The translations under genes were made by a program, and so were the position numbers. From a virus, in IMG/VR virus record IMGVR_UViG_3300024518_004056, positions 1 through 47,474 of that record: a DNA stretch of 47,474 bases; one strand, 5' to 3'. Below the pieces are notes generated by a model. That model made no database searches and had not been told where the DNA came from. It saw only the letters and a program-made list of their open reading frames with translations. Below are positions 16,660 to 24,266 of the stretch, one piece after another. Each line of letters opens with the position of its first letter. The first letter of the stretch is position 1.

Positions 16660-16755
16660 CCCGATTCTCCAAAAAAAGCTAAAATTAAACCGGCTGCCAA
16701 TGGACTATAAAGACCATCGCTCGTTCACAGGTTTCTATCACTACAGGTAGGGGAA

Positions 16756-17046
16756 TTACAGTTTCGTCCAGTGTACCCCGGCCAGCCGTTGAGCCTGTTT
16801 CCTGCAGCACGAACACTTCTTTTCTTCCGTGAGGGAAGGCGGCAAGGTATGGTTACGCGAACCGCTCCTGAGAACATTCTTGATTAAGTTGTTAAAAATC
16901 GCCCGGACAGGGAGGTTCATGAGGCCCCGCCCGCCCGGACTTGGAGGAGGGTGATGAAAAGCCATTAAAAAAGCCCACGCCTGATAGTCTGCTGAGAATA
17001 CCGGGTCGCGGGCTTTGAGATCGAATTTATTAAGTACACTCAGCAT
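16756..17046 (-). CDS. Hypothetical small protein with C-terminal Cys cluster
   Basis: Encodes 96 residues. I do not recognise the family. The C-terminus carries KKCSCCRKQ, a possible metal site. The start codon lies seven bases after the -10 box of a candidate promoter (17054-17081) with no room for a ribosome site, so it may be read from a leaderless message. Confidence 0.5.
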   Translation of the reverse strand: MLSVLNKFDLKARDPVFSADYQAWAFLMAFHHPPPSPGGRGLMNLPVRAIFNNLIKNVLRSGSRNHTLPPSLTEEKKCSCCRKQAQRLAGVHWTKL

Positions 17047-17053
17047 GTTCCAA

Positions 17054-17081
17054 ACCTTACCACGTAATCTCGATTTGTCAA
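17054..17081 (-). promoter_or_regulatory. Candidate sigma70-type promoter, leaderless geometry
   Basis: On the minus strand: TTGACA, 16-base spacer, TAAGGT. The -35 box is perfect and the -10 box is weak. It has the same 16-base spacer and near-zero leader as the promoters at 22523 and 28736. Confidence 0.5.
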
Positions 17082-17100
17082 TAGGGAAAATAAAAAAACT

Positions 17101-17280
17101 TTATGGGTGCCCGGCTTCGGTTAAAAGCTCGTCTATCTGTTGCAACCTGTTGACCTCCGATGTGTCGACATCGTCCAAGATGCCCCTTACCAGCATCAAC
17201 ACCTCGTGGTCGCCCAAAATTATCGTTGTGCCGCTGCTTTCGGCTACGCGGGCTACCTTCTGTTTCGTGAACTTTTTCAT
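17101..17280 (-). CDS. Hypothetical small acidic protein
   Basis: Encodes 59 residues from the ATG at 17280, preferred over 17286 because AAAGG is then correctly spaced. The sequence is amphipathic (IILGDHEVLMLVRGILDDVD...RLQQIDELL). The family is not recognised. It lies within the leftward early genes, upstream of the candidate promoter at 17054. Confidence 0.5.
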   Translation of the reverse strand: MKKFTKQKVARVAESSGTTIILGDHEVLMLVRGILDDVDTSEVNRLQQIDELLTEAGHP

Positions 17281-17298
17281 CGTCATCCTTTCAAATAA

Positions 17299-17338
17299 GG
17301 AGGGCCGGGCAAACCCTGCGCGGGCCGCCCAACCCTCC
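17299..17338 (-). terminator. Long hairpin, weak terminator-like
   Basis: Arms GGAGGG-CC-GGGC and GCCC-AA-CCCTCC pair with one 2x2 internal loop. On the minus strand the stem is followed by TTATTTG, a poor T-run. It lies between the Rrf2-like gene and the next small gene, so partial termination is possible. Confidence 0.45.
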
Positions 17339-17353
17339 GGAGGGGAGAAAACA

Positions 17354-17830
17354 TCATACGTAATAACTGTCCATTATATACTTAACTCGTTGATGGAAGC
17401 TCATCACCGACCTACCCCACGCCGTCAAGTCGCTAAGATCGTATTTGTGGCCCACCAGCATACATATCTCACGTAAAGTCGCCCGCCGCAGTCGCTTATA
17501 GCCACCCATCGGGCCACGGTAGCCCTCGGTTATGCCCGCCTTGGACATTTTCACCAGCAGCGGCCTCATGGTGCCCATCGACACACCGATCTGTTCGGCG
17601 ACATGGAACGCCGGGACGTAGCCGTTACGGGTTTCGGTCTTGTCGATGACCTCCAGTGCCCCGATCAGGTATACCGCCTGTGCGGGCAATGGTCCGGCTG
17701 GGAACGCCTTGGCTTTATACAGCCCTCGCGGCGTCGTCCGTGGTTTAATTAGTGAATCGGAAGTCATTTTGTTCTCGGCCTTGAGCTTGGCAATTTCTTC
17801 GTCGCAATCATTGTGGTCGTCGTATGTCAT
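17354..17830 (-). CDS. Rrf2-like winged-helix regulator
   Basis: Encodes 158 residues from the ATG at 17830, which shares a base with the TGA of the lipoprotein gene. Residues about 45-135 match the Rrf2/IscR winged helix: AVYLIGALEVI, then GYVPAFHVAEQIGVSMGTMRP, then LVKMSKAGITEGYRGPMGGY and LREICMLVG. The Fe-S cysteines of IscR are absent, so it would act without a cluster. It is the second candidate for phage promoter control. Confidence 0.7.
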   Translation of the reverse strand: MTYDDHNDCDEEIAKLKAENKMTSDSLIKPRTTPRGLYKAKAFPAGPLPAQAVYLIGALEVIDKTETRNGYVPAFHVAEQIGVSMGTMRPLLVKMSKAGITEGYRGPMGGYKRLRRATLREICMLVGHKYDLSDLTAWGRSVMSFHQRVKYIMDSYYV

Positions 17831-19122
17831 CAGTCCCCCCACGTAAGCAATATCGCATAGTCGGTAAAATTCACGACGCCGTCCCTGTTGCGGTCAAACG
17901 GCCCGCCGTGGGCCAGCCAGTGTGCCGACAACTCTACCAGCAAGGCGGTAGATAGTATCGGGTCAACCCGCATTTTATGTCCATGAGGCAGCCAGCACAC
18001 GACCACGTCGCGACCAGAGGAGGATGCTTTGGACAGCCCAGACCGATGTGGTGGCCCGGCAAGCACTAAAACATAGTCAGACCGCCAAATCCACTGATCG
18101 CAACTTTTGCACCGACCGACCTCATAGACATTTATCCCGACCTCCGCTGTCGGGCTCTGGTTCGGGTCAATAATCGAAAGCGTGGCCTCCACCATCCCCA
18201 GCCCCGCACTTTCGGCGGGGGCGTGAAAGCTCACGGTATACGGCCACGCCGTATCCACAATAGACCCGACATCATTCGCATCATAAGGCAAGGGGGTGAT
18301 GGTACGGCTGGGCTGGACGACCCACAATCCATCAGCCGCCCTTACCTTATTCCAATGAGCGCGAATCAAAATATCCCCGCCATCGGCGGCGGAATCGCTG
18401 TAAGGTGGATTGCCTAACGAATCTGCGCATTCCCCCGCTGTCGGGGGAATATCCGCAACCGCCACCTTTGGCAGGGGATTGTTTATACCCGGCATAATCC
18501 GGAAGGTCGCACCGAAAGACTTGGCCCCGTAAACGGCGCCCTGCCAAGATTGGGCAAAGGCCCCCTTCTCGCCGTCGAAACGGTATCCAAACTCCTGGCT
18601 GAATGACGCCTCGGTCATAGCGTCATTCTTTTCGTCCATGCCGCAGCCATGCCACTGGAGGACGAGGTTATCCCGAACGTGGGCATTACCCGGCCACTCT
18701 CGCAGGCCTGCGGCGAACGTGGCGACGCCTTCGTTGTTACTGATGCCAGTTACTGTATCGGAGTCCTCGCCGGCGTGCCCGCTCGCCCGCAGGAAAAGGG
18801 GTAATTTAGGCCCCCACAGCACCTGGCGTCCGCCGACCGAAAACTCGATGTGGATGCCCGGCTCGGTAAACGCATCCTCGGTCGATTCATACTCAAGCGC
18901 CGCCGTCCACCCGAAAGCGGCGTGGGAAGCAAAGCCATCGGCGCCAATGTCCCAGTAATCCAGCCGATGGTTGCCCATAGGCCGGATGATCGGGGCCGAC
19001 AAATACCCAACATCCGGGCTCGTCGTGTCCTCGCAGCCCGTCAGGGCCGACAGTAATAGAATTGCGGTTGTCATAATCAAAAACCAGAACCACCAGTCAG
19101 GGTGTACACGCGCCATAATCAT
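17830..19122 (-). CDS. Lipoprotein with C-terminal dockerin-like motif
   Basis: Encodes 430 residues. An N-terminal hydrophobic helix (about residues 11-28) ends in the lipobox LTGC, so Cys30 is the likely lipid-bearing residue. The middle is strand-rich with several Cys pairs (RCKSCDQW). The last 25 residues read FDRNRDGVVNFTDYAILLTW, a calcium-loop element like dockerin repeats, which are abundant in Planctomycetota. The protein should sit on the outside of the infected cell and may alter the surface or block further infection. Start and stop both overlap neighbouring genes, so it belongs to the early operon and is not a stray host fragment. Confidence 0.7.
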   Translation of the reverse strand: MIMARVHPDWWFWFLIMTTAILLLSALTGCEDTTSPDVGYLSAPIIRPMGNHRLDYWDIGADGFASHAAFGWTAALEYESTEDAFTEPGIHIEFSVGGRQVLWGPKLPLFLRASGHAGEDSDTVTGISNNEGVATFAAGLREWPGNAHVRDNLVLQWHGCGMDEKNDAMTEASFSQEFGYRFDGEKGAFAQSWQGAVYGAKSFGATFRIMPGINNPLPKVAVADIPPTAGECADSLGNPPYSDSAADGGDILIRAHWNKVRAADGLWVVQPSRTITPLPYDANDVGSIVDTAWPYTVSFHAPAESAGLGMVEATLSIIDPNQSPTAEVGINVYEVGRCKSCDQWIWRSDYVLVLAGPPHRSGLSKASSSGRDVVVCWLPHGHKMRVDPILSTALLVELSAHWLAHGGPFDRNRDGVVNFTDYAILLTWGD

Positions 19123-20069
19123 TCCCCTTTAATCTTAAGTTTCCAGTAGTTTCCCTTCTTTGATTGTACTTCACTCCATTCTAGCATATACGGGCCCGCC
19201 ACCGCGTTCTGGCCGGGGACGAGCATCTCTTTCATTCGCTTCTCTGCGGCAATAGCCTGCGATTTTAAGGGCTTAAGCCGTTGGTTTTCCCTGATGGCCC
19301 CTATGACCTCGGGATCAGTAATCAGTTTCGTTTCACCCCCAATTTTAAGGTCCGGCATACAAATATGGGCAAACCGGCACCCGTCGCAGTAGTCGGGACG
19401 GGCGATTCGCATTTCGGGCGGTGTTTTTGCCTTGACAGCCTTATTGACGCGACCGGCTTTTTGCAGCAATTCCTCAACAAAGCCAAGGTCAACGTCAAAC
19501 ACCACCGATTTCCAGTCGTGGTATATGTTCGACTTATTGACAAAGAAAATAACGCAATGCTCTAGATTGTGGGCGAACGAGTACAGCATTAACTGTGCAA
19601 TATAGCCAGTGGACCACGTATGCCGCTTCAAACTCTGTAGGTCTGAGTAGCCGCGGTACGGGTTCTGCCCAGCGGTCTTGATGTCGACAATGCCGTATGT
19701 CTCCCATTGGCCTGTTTCGGGGTCATTCACCTGTAAGGAGCCGTCAACGGACCCGGATATCTCGTAATCCGCCAGTAAACTGTCGGCAGTTGTTACCTGT
19801 TGGCCGACAATCCGAAGCGGCGGGTCGCAATTCGGCCCGATCTGGGTGTTGAAATGGGCGACCAGTATCGGCTCTAATGTTTTACCCTGCTCGAATATCC
19901 CTTGCAGGCTGTCCGGGATGCTCTTTGCCTTGTCCCAGTCCGCCCGGCAATGGTACAAATACCGCTCGCACGGGTGCCCCATGCTGGATATGCGGTTTAC
20001 GTGGCACGGGAAAGCCCGCTTCTTGGCCTCCATAACCTTTGATATTGCCGGAGCAAGGTTAATCATCAA
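19119..20069 (-). CDS. Cas4/RecB-like PD-(D/E)XK nuclease with Fe-S cysteines
   Basis: Encodes 316 residues. The nuclease core shows ISGSVDG (Asp109) and IVDIKTA (Asp129, Lys131), followed by a Y..QLMLYS helix, as in RecB-family exonucleases. One early Cys in GHPCERYLYH (Cys34) and a late YCDGCRFAHIC (C-x2-C-x5-C) give the one-plus-three cysteine layout of Cas4 and AddB iron-sulphur nucleases. Two genes upstream lies a candidate annealing protein, so the pair probably forms the phage recombination module: resection by this enzyme, pairing by the partner. Start overlaps the preceding gene and end overlaps the lipoprotein gene. Confidence 0.8.
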   Translation of the reverse strand: MMINLAPAISKVMEAKKRAFPCHVNRISSMGHPCERYLYHCRADWDKAKSIPDSLQGIFEQGKTLEPILVAHFNTQIGPNCDPPLRIVGQQVTTADSLLADYEISGSVDGSLQVNDPETGQWETYGIVDIKTAGQNPYRGYSDLQSLKRHTWSTGYIAQLMLYSFAHNLEHCVIFFVNKSNIYHDWKSVVFDVDLGFVEELLQKAGRVNKAVKAKTPPEMRIARPDYCDGCRFAHICMPDLKIGGETKLITDPEVIGAIRENQRLKPLKSQAIAAEKRMKEMLVPGQNAVAGPYMLEWSEVQSKKGNYWKLKIKGE

Positions 20070-20367
20070 GAATCTCCCGCACTATCTGGCAAACCTCTTT
20101 GGCCCCAAAGCCCGCTTCCCGTAGGCCGCCACTTGCGGCGGCCCCGCAAAACCGTATCGCCCCCGCAAGGCGCTCCTTATTGACGGGCTCGCCCATCACC
20201 AACAAAGTTGCCTCGGTAGACATTAAAGCCAACATGTGCGTAAGCTCCACCGCGGGCAGGATGCAGTAGTTTTTCCCGTGCGACGTGCTCATCTCCTCCC
20301 GCAAGGCGGCAAGCTCCTCGTCGTCCCACTCCAGCGTAGCAAATTTGCTCTTGGCGCCATCAATCAC
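20059..20367 (-). CDS. Hypothetical protein in recombination module
   Basis: Encodes 102 residues, with an acidic N-terminus and an Ala/Gly-rich helical C-terminus (FCGAAASGGLREAGFGAKEV). The family is not recognised. It overlaps both the nuclease gene (11 bases) and the annealing-protein candidate (8 bases), so it may be a small partner of the two. Confidence 0.6.
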   Translation of the reverse strand: MIDGAKSKFATLEWDDEELAALREEMSTSHGKNYCILPAVELTHMLALMSTEATLLVMGEPVNKERLAGAIRFCGAAASGGLREAGFGAKEVCQIVREILDD

Positions 20368-21280
20368 GGTTTTCGTCCTTAAACGCGTTCCACACTTCTT
20401 TGGTCCGGGACAAGGTAACGTTTAGCCGCTTGCCCCGCAGCATCTTATACGATGTTACGCCCTTGACGGTGCCGTCCTTGCCCTCGAACTGTGTCAGCGC
20501 CAACAGGCAGGCCTTTGCCGTTATATCACGGTCAGATATGTCGGCCTCGCTGTTGATTGCCAGCTCGACATTGCCTGAGTCGTAATGACACATCATTCCG
20601 GCATCGACAATCTCGTAGACAATGTTCGACAATTCGACCTGTTTAGTGGTATCGCCCTTGCTCGTACCACCCTTGGACCCGGAGGCGTACGGGACGGCGT
20701 CAGAGGCCGCCTGGGAGCCGTCCTGGCCCGTTGTTTTCATAATCCGCTCCCATTCATCCAACGGGATGTTGCGGATGCCTAGCAGGGCCCTGATGGCGTT
20801 CCCTTGGCACCTGCGGTACGCTGCCATGCGGATGTCGTTCTCGTTGATGTCCGATAAATCTCGCCACTCGCCGCCGCGGGAGCCTAAAAACTTGTCGCGG
20901 GTGCTGTACGTGCCGGTAGAGTACAAAATCCGCCCTTTAAGCTGTGCTCTGCACTCGTAGACATATCGGTATCCCCTGCCTTGCTCGTCCTCAAACTCGT
21001 CCTTGCCCAGACATTGAAAGTCGCTAAGTTTAATCGGGAACATGCGGGCGACCCGCTCTGCACCGGCGGCATTTAGCGCCATCTTCTTATCAAACAGCTT
21101 CCAGTCGCTGGGATACGTCTGCGTTGCCAGCAGGGTTTCCTGCGCCTTCTTCATTTCCGGGGCGTACCGGGCAACTTCGGTCAGGTACCTCGCTTGCTCG
21201 GCAGGAGACACGTCCTGTTCGACCATCACAATGTCGCTCGTCGGGTCTGGCTCAAATTCAGGGGCTTGGTGTTCATCCAT
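20360..21280 (-). CDS. Candidate single-strand annealing/recombination protein
   Basis: Encodes 306 residues from the ATG at 21280, chosen because AAGGAG lies eight bases before it; an in-frame start at 21340 lacks this. The core (about residues 60-190) has ALNAAGAERVARMFPIKLSD, STGTYSTRDKFLG and NDIRMAAYRRCQGNAIRALL, a layout found in phage proteins located next to exonucleases and resembling RecT-type annealing proteins in order of features. I cannot assign a named family with certainty. The neighbour nuclease supports a recombination role. Confidence 0.55.
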   Translation of the reverse strand: MDEHQAPEFEPDPTSDIVMVEQDVSPAEQARYLTEVARYAPEMKKAQETLLATQTYPSDWKLFDKKMALNAAGAERVARMFPIKLSDFQCLGKDEFEDEQGRGYRYVYECRAQLKGRILYSTGTYSTRDKFLGSRGGEWRDLSDINENDIRMAAYRRCQGNAIRALLGIRNIPLDEWERIMKTTGQDGSQAASDAVPYASGSKGGTSKGDTTKQVELSNIVYEIVDAGMMCHYDSGNVELAINSEADISDRDITAKACLLALTQFEGKDGTVKGVTSYKMLRGKRLNVTLSRTKEVWNAFKDENRD

Positions 21281-21476
21281 TGATTTTTCTCCTTTGTCGT
21301 CTGCCTTTTGGTTTCCGGACCGCCGCGTCGTGAAGCCCATATCGCATCACCATATTACCAAACTCCCGAAACGTCATGTTGACGCCGAAAACAGCTTGGT
21401 ATTGAAGGTGGACTTTCTCCGCCAACTTGCCGACCTCGTCCGTTAGCTTCAACTGCTTGGGATTGTTACGCTCCAT
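21273..21476 (-). CDS. Small basic hypothetical protein
   Basis: Encodes 67 residues with a C-terminal basic tail (RKPKGRRQRRKING). The central part (LTDEVGKLAEKVHLQYQAVF...) is helical. It may bind nucleic acid. It overlaps the start of the annealing-protein candidate by eight bases. Confidence 0.55.
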   Translation of the reverse strand: MERNNPKQLKLTDEVGKLAEKVHLQYQAVFGVNMTFREFGNMVMRYGLHDAAVRKPKGRRQRRKING

Positions 21477-21490
21477 CGCTCGTCCTTTGG

Positions 21491-21814
21491 CTATTCCTCG
21501 GCGTCGGGGTTCGGGTACGTGTCCACAATATGCTTCTTGCGGGTCCCTGTTATTGTACCAGCCCCGTAGTTTTTAGCAACCGCCTGGCTGTCAGCGCCCT
21601 CACCATTGCGTGTGTCAAGCAGCTTAATGCCGTACTTATGACAACGGGAGTACACCTGCCCGACCGTGAGCCCGGTCATGCGGCCAATAAACTTGCCGGA
21701 AAACCGCTTTTCGGCCCAAAACGCCACAGCCTTGTTAAGCCAGCCATTAGGCCCGTCCCAGTCAATTCTGCCTGATTTATTCAGGCCCACGTGGGAGGTT
21801 TTTCGTCTAATCAT
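21491..21814 (-). CDS. Helix-turn-helix-like small protein (GcrA-like feel)
   Basis: Encodes 107 residues from the ATG at 21814; AAAGGA is six bases before this start, whereas it touches the alternative ATG at 21820. Residues about 20-70 read NKAVAFWAEKRFSGKFIGRM followed by TGLTVGQVYSRCHKYGIKL, resembling the DNA-binding helices of GcrA-type and other phage helix-turn-helix proteins. The family assignment is tentative. It overlaps the zinc-finger gene by eight bases. Confidence 0.55.
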   Translation of the reverse strand: MIRRKTSHVGLNKSGRIDWDGPNGWLNKAVAFWAEKRFSGKFIGRMTGLTVGQVYSRCHKYGIKLLDTRNGEGADSQAVAKNYGAGTITGTRKKHIVDTYPNPDAEE

Positions 21815-22340
21815 TGCCATTCCTTTCGATAAATACGGGCGGGCCCAGCGTCAGCGGCACGCGGATTGTAATGTCTGGGGTCAACTCAAACTCCACATCT
21901 ATTGTCGGTTCGCCGCTCGTCAGAGCCGCTGTGATGCGTGAGCCGACCGATTGCTTGGGCTTTTGCGGGGGCCGGCCCCGCATCCCGACCGGATTCCAGT
22001 GCTGCGGACTGCCCAGTGCCTCAAAGTCTACGCCCGCAATCGCAGGGATTTTGGGGTAGCCGCCTTTTTTGTGGACGTGCCCGATGTGAGCGGCAACGCC
22101 CCGCCTGCCGACTGCCGTAAAGCCGCAATGGAGGCACTTAAACGGACCAATAAGCGTCTTATTGATGGCCTTGGCAGCCTTTTTGGCGGATGCCGCGGCC
22201 CGGTTCGGCCCGGCTCGCGTTACCGGGTCAATCGTTGCGGCCCAGTCGCCCGTGCTTGCCCCATGCGCACGGCTCAGGTGTGGGCGGACCTGTTTGATGG
22301 AGCCAAACACGTCCCCACATATCTTACATTCGTAATTCAT
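21807..22340 (-). CDS. Protein with two C2H2-type zinc fingers
   Basis: Encodes 177 residues. Two clear fingers are present: YECKICGDVFGSIKQVRPHL followed by SRAH at the N-terminus (C-x2-C-x12-H-x4-H), and FKCLHCGFTAVGRRGVAAHI followed by GHVH at about residues 67-90. The rest is a basic linker and a strand-rich C-terminal domain (EPTIDVEFELTPDITIRVPL). C2H2 pairs are uncommon in bacteria; in phages they usually bind DNA or RNA. The target is unknown. Confidence 0.7.
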   Translation of the reverse strand: MNYECKICGDVFGSIKQVRPHLSRAHGASTGDWAATIDPVTRAGPNRAAASAKKAAKAINKTLIGPFKCLHCGFTAVGRRGVAAHIGHVHKKGGYPKIPAIAGVDFEALGSPQHWNPVGMRGRPPQKPKQSVGSRITAALTSGEPTIDVEFELTPDITIRVPLTLGPPVFIERNGND

Positions 22341-22360
22341 CGCTCGTCCTTTCCAAGTAA

Positions 22361-22513
22361 TTAATTTTCAAATTTCTCCTCCATGTCCTGTAATGCCCGA
22401 AGATATCCTTGGGTTTCGGGCTCACTTATGTCGCTCGTGTCGTTTAGTCGCATCGTTCGTAAATGCTCTATGAGCCGCAAAACTTGTCCGCTCGTTACTT
22501 GTCGTTTAGCCAT
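22361..22513 (-). CDS. First gene of leftward early operon, 50-residue protein
   Basis: Encodes 50 residues beginning MAKRQVTSGQVLRLIEHL and ending LQDMEEKFEN. It is a helical, charged protein of unknown family. No ribosome site precedes it: the ATG lies nine bases beyond the -10 box of a strong promoter, so the message is probably leaderless. It heads the long run of overlapping genes down to 14349. Confidence 0.7.
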   Translation of the reverse strand: MAKRQVTSGQVLRLIEHLRTMRLNDTSDISEPETQGYLRALQDMEEKFEN

Positions 22514-22522
22514 AGCATACAG

Positions 22523-22550
22523 AGTATACGCCGTATGCGATCTAAGTCAA
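22523..22550 (-). promoter_or_regulatory. Strong early leftward promoter
   Basis: On the minus strand: TTGACT, 16-base spacer, TATACT. Each box has five of six consensus bases. The start codon of the next gene is nine bases beyond the -10 box. A 13-base near-palindrome shared with the promoter at 28772 overlaps the -10 box. Confidence 0.75.
22524..22536. promoter_or_regulatory. Candidate operator, copy 1 (GTATACGCCGTAT)
   Basis: The 13 bases are identical to 28784-28796. With flanking bases the site is a near-palindrome (GTATAC-GCC-GTATGC). It covers the -10 box of the leftward promoter, so a bound protein would block it. Confidence 0.6.
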
Positions 22551-22579
22551 CAGAAAAATATAATTTATTTTCGGCAAAT

Positions 22580-22603
22580 AAAAAAGGGCCCCGAAGGGCC
22601 CCT
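22580..22603 (-). terminator. Intrinsic terminator closing the ubiquitin-like operon
   Basis: On the minus strand, stem GGGCCC/GGGCCC around a TTCG tetraloop is followed by six T. It lies two bases after the stop of the small zinc protein, so it ends the conjugation operon and insulates it from the next early promoter. Confidence 0.85.
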
Positions 22604-22604
22604 C

Positions 22605-22763
22605 TTATGGGTGGATAGCTTTACAGACCGCGCAGCGGTACTGTTTTTTGGGCGGACTGCCCGGCGAATCCGCCATGCGATTGCAGACCCGCCGCCCTTT
22701 ACCGTACAGGGCATCTTGGCTCGGACTTTTGCACGTACACCTAAAAACTTTAGTTTGGGACAT
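22605..22763 (-). CDS. 52-residue zinc-binding protein, last gene of conjugation operon
   Basis: Encodes 52 residues: MSQTKVFRCTCKSPSQ at the start, then DALYGKGRRVCNR and YRCAVCKAIHP at the end. The Cys residues (C-x-C, a single C, C-x2-C) suggest a small zinc ribbon; the YGKGRRV.N phrase is seen in other short phage proteins. It lies between the E1-like gene and the terminator. It may just be carried along, or it may be an accessory of the pathway. Confidence 0.65.
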   Translation of the reverse strand: MSQTKVFRCTCKSPSQDALYGKGRRVCNRMADSPGSPPKKQYRCAVCKAIHP

Positions 22764-22786
22764 AATAAGGCTCCTATAAAACGCGA

Positions 22787-23476
22787 TTAATCATCTATTT
22801 GTGGCGGCTTTGGCTTACCAGCAACCATAACGCCGGACAGGATATTTAGCACGATCTGAGGATTAAACAGCGGGATTCCCCGCAACCACTGGGAAAACTG
22901 CGCCACCATTAACCCCGCCGCAATGTTGGCACAATAACAGGTGCTTTTTGCGGTGCAGGGCTCCGTTAAGGATTCGTCGTCAGTGTGCAGCGACTCGGCG
23001 TAGTATTGCAGCGAATCGGCGATATTACTGTCGGCGGTCAATATCCGACAAATCTCAGCACCCATGCGGCCATCGCAGAAAAACCGAAAATGTCCTGTTT
23101 CGGCCTCAAATATCTCCCGCCTTGCTTCCATACTGTCAACACAAGCGAAGATTACCGTCTCGTCGGTCAACTGTCCGGGTTTGTATACGTCCGCTATCAT
23201 TTGCGGAATATCGGCGTCTGGATTGATTAAACAGATATCCCTTGCAACCGCAGCGACCTTGTCCTGTTCGATATCGGACGGCCAATGTCCCTGCGGCCCG
23301 ACATTTAGTTCCTCAATAGTGTCGGGGTCAATCAGGGTAAAACTCCCCGCGCCGCTTTGGGCTAACTGCATTGAAACATTACGCCCGATGGCCCCGACTC
23401 CGATAACTGCGATATCTAGACCCGCCAAACGCTCGGCGGGAATAATACCGCTCATCCTTAATTGCCGTTCACTCAT
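22787..23476 (-). CDS. E1/ThiF-like activating enzyme
   Basis: Encodes 229 residues from the ATG at 23476, which has GGGAG nine bases before it; a start at 23503 lacks support. Seen: the nucleotide loop VIGVGAIGRN (Gly26, 28, 31), DPDTIEELN (Asp50, Asp52, Asn58), DK at 72-73, and VDSMEARR at 113-120, all standard in the ThiF/E1 adenylation fold. Candidate catalytic Cys lies in EPCTAKSTCYC (Cys174, 180 or 182). E1 enzymes adenylate the C-terminus of a ubiquitin-like protein and pass it to a Cys. The start lies inside the JAMM gene end, so the two are translationally coupled. It is shorter than BilC-type E1s and holds only the adenylation part. Confidence 0.9.
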   Translation of the reverse strand: MSERQLRMSGIIPAERLAGLDIAVIGVGAIGRNVSMQLAQSGAGSFTLIDPDTIEELNVGPQGHWPSDIEQDKVAAVARDICLINPDADIPQMIADVYKPGQLTDETVIFACVDSMEARREIFEAETGHFRFFCDGRMGAEICRILTADSNIADSLQYYAESLHTDDESLTEPCTAKSTCYCANIAAGLMVAQFSQWLRGIPLFNPQIVLNILSGVMVAGKPKPPQIDD

Positions 23477-24266
23477 TGTCGAAACTCCCTTCTGGATATG
23501 CATGGTAGTGTTTACTTAACAGGTCTAAATACTCTTTCTCATCTTCGGTCAACGCCCCTGCTATGGGCCGGTCGAGGTGTCCCATTATTTTTGTATTGCC
23601 GTTGGTGGCGATTGCGGGAGTGGACACAACTCTTGGCTTTTTGCGCACGTTGGCGTCAAATTCATCGGCCCATTTTTGCTGTTTGGCGGGTAACGGCTTT
23701 TCCCATAATTCGACTGTGATCTTGAAATTATGGACATTGGCTTGCTTGCCCGCTTGGCTATATAGTTCGGCGTAGCTACTGTAGCTGTCATTGAATATCA
23801 GCATTACCGCCCAACTGCATTTTCCGAACGCTTTAGCGAATGTATTGTCATCGTCGTCGGACGGTCGCGGCCCCCAACTACCAGAGCCGCCGTGTGTGTG
23901 GAACCATATACGCCCGAACTGGTGGGGCTGGAGGCCTTTCTTGACCATCTTATGGTAATATTTGGCGACCGCCAAATCGTCTAAATCAGCATGACCAGCC
24001 CCAGTGCGCTGCGCTACAAGCGCAAAATCGGTGATCTCAAAAGGTTTTTCGAGATTCTCAACAACGCCGAACCCGCCGAACTCCCCGGTTGACCGGTCAA
24101 TCCAGAATTTGAGTTTTTCGGTTGCCTTCTGGGTGCAGGTAAATGATACCGAAGGCAGCTTTGGTTTCGCTTTGTATATCACCTGCCCGCCGTGGCCCCC
24201 GTGAAAACCCATATAGCCGTACCCGTAATTTGCGTACTGTTGTTTGTGTTTTTTACGTCTGCCCAT
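23469..24266 (-). CDS. JAMM/MPN+ metalloprotease, deubiquitinase-like
   Basis: Encodes 265 residues behind AGGAG. After a Gly/Tyr/His-rich leader (1-35), residues 40-170 hold a JAB domain: Glu62 in GEFGGFG, then WFHTHGGSGSWGPRPSDDDD with His123, His125, Ser136 and Asp139 in the exact H-x-H-x10-S-x2-D layout of active JAMM enzymes. Such enzymes trim ubiquitin-like precursors or remove them from targets. The remaining C-terminal part (170-265) is helical and unassigned. It overlaps the E2-like gene by 14 bases and the E1-like gene by 8, which supports a joint pathway. Confidence 0.9.
   Translation of the reverse strand: MGRRKKHKQQYANYGYGYMGFHGGHGGQVIYKAKPKLPSVSFTCTQKATEKLKFWIDRSTGEFGGFGVVENLEKPFEITDFALVAQRTGAGHADLDDLAVAKYYHKMVKKGLQPHQFGRIWFHTHGGSGSWGPRPSDDDDNTFAKAFGKCSWAVMLIFNDSYSSYAELYSQAGKQANVHNFKITVELWEKPLPAKQQKWADEFDANVRKKPRVVSTPAIATNGNTKIMGHLDRPIAGALTEDEKEYLDLLSKHYHAYPEGSFDNE

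Noticed and set aside
18229-18256. A GTATACGG...GCCGTAT palindrome that resembles the operator
   Set aside because: It is inside the lipoprotein gene, has a longer centre than the 13-base site, and no promoter is near.
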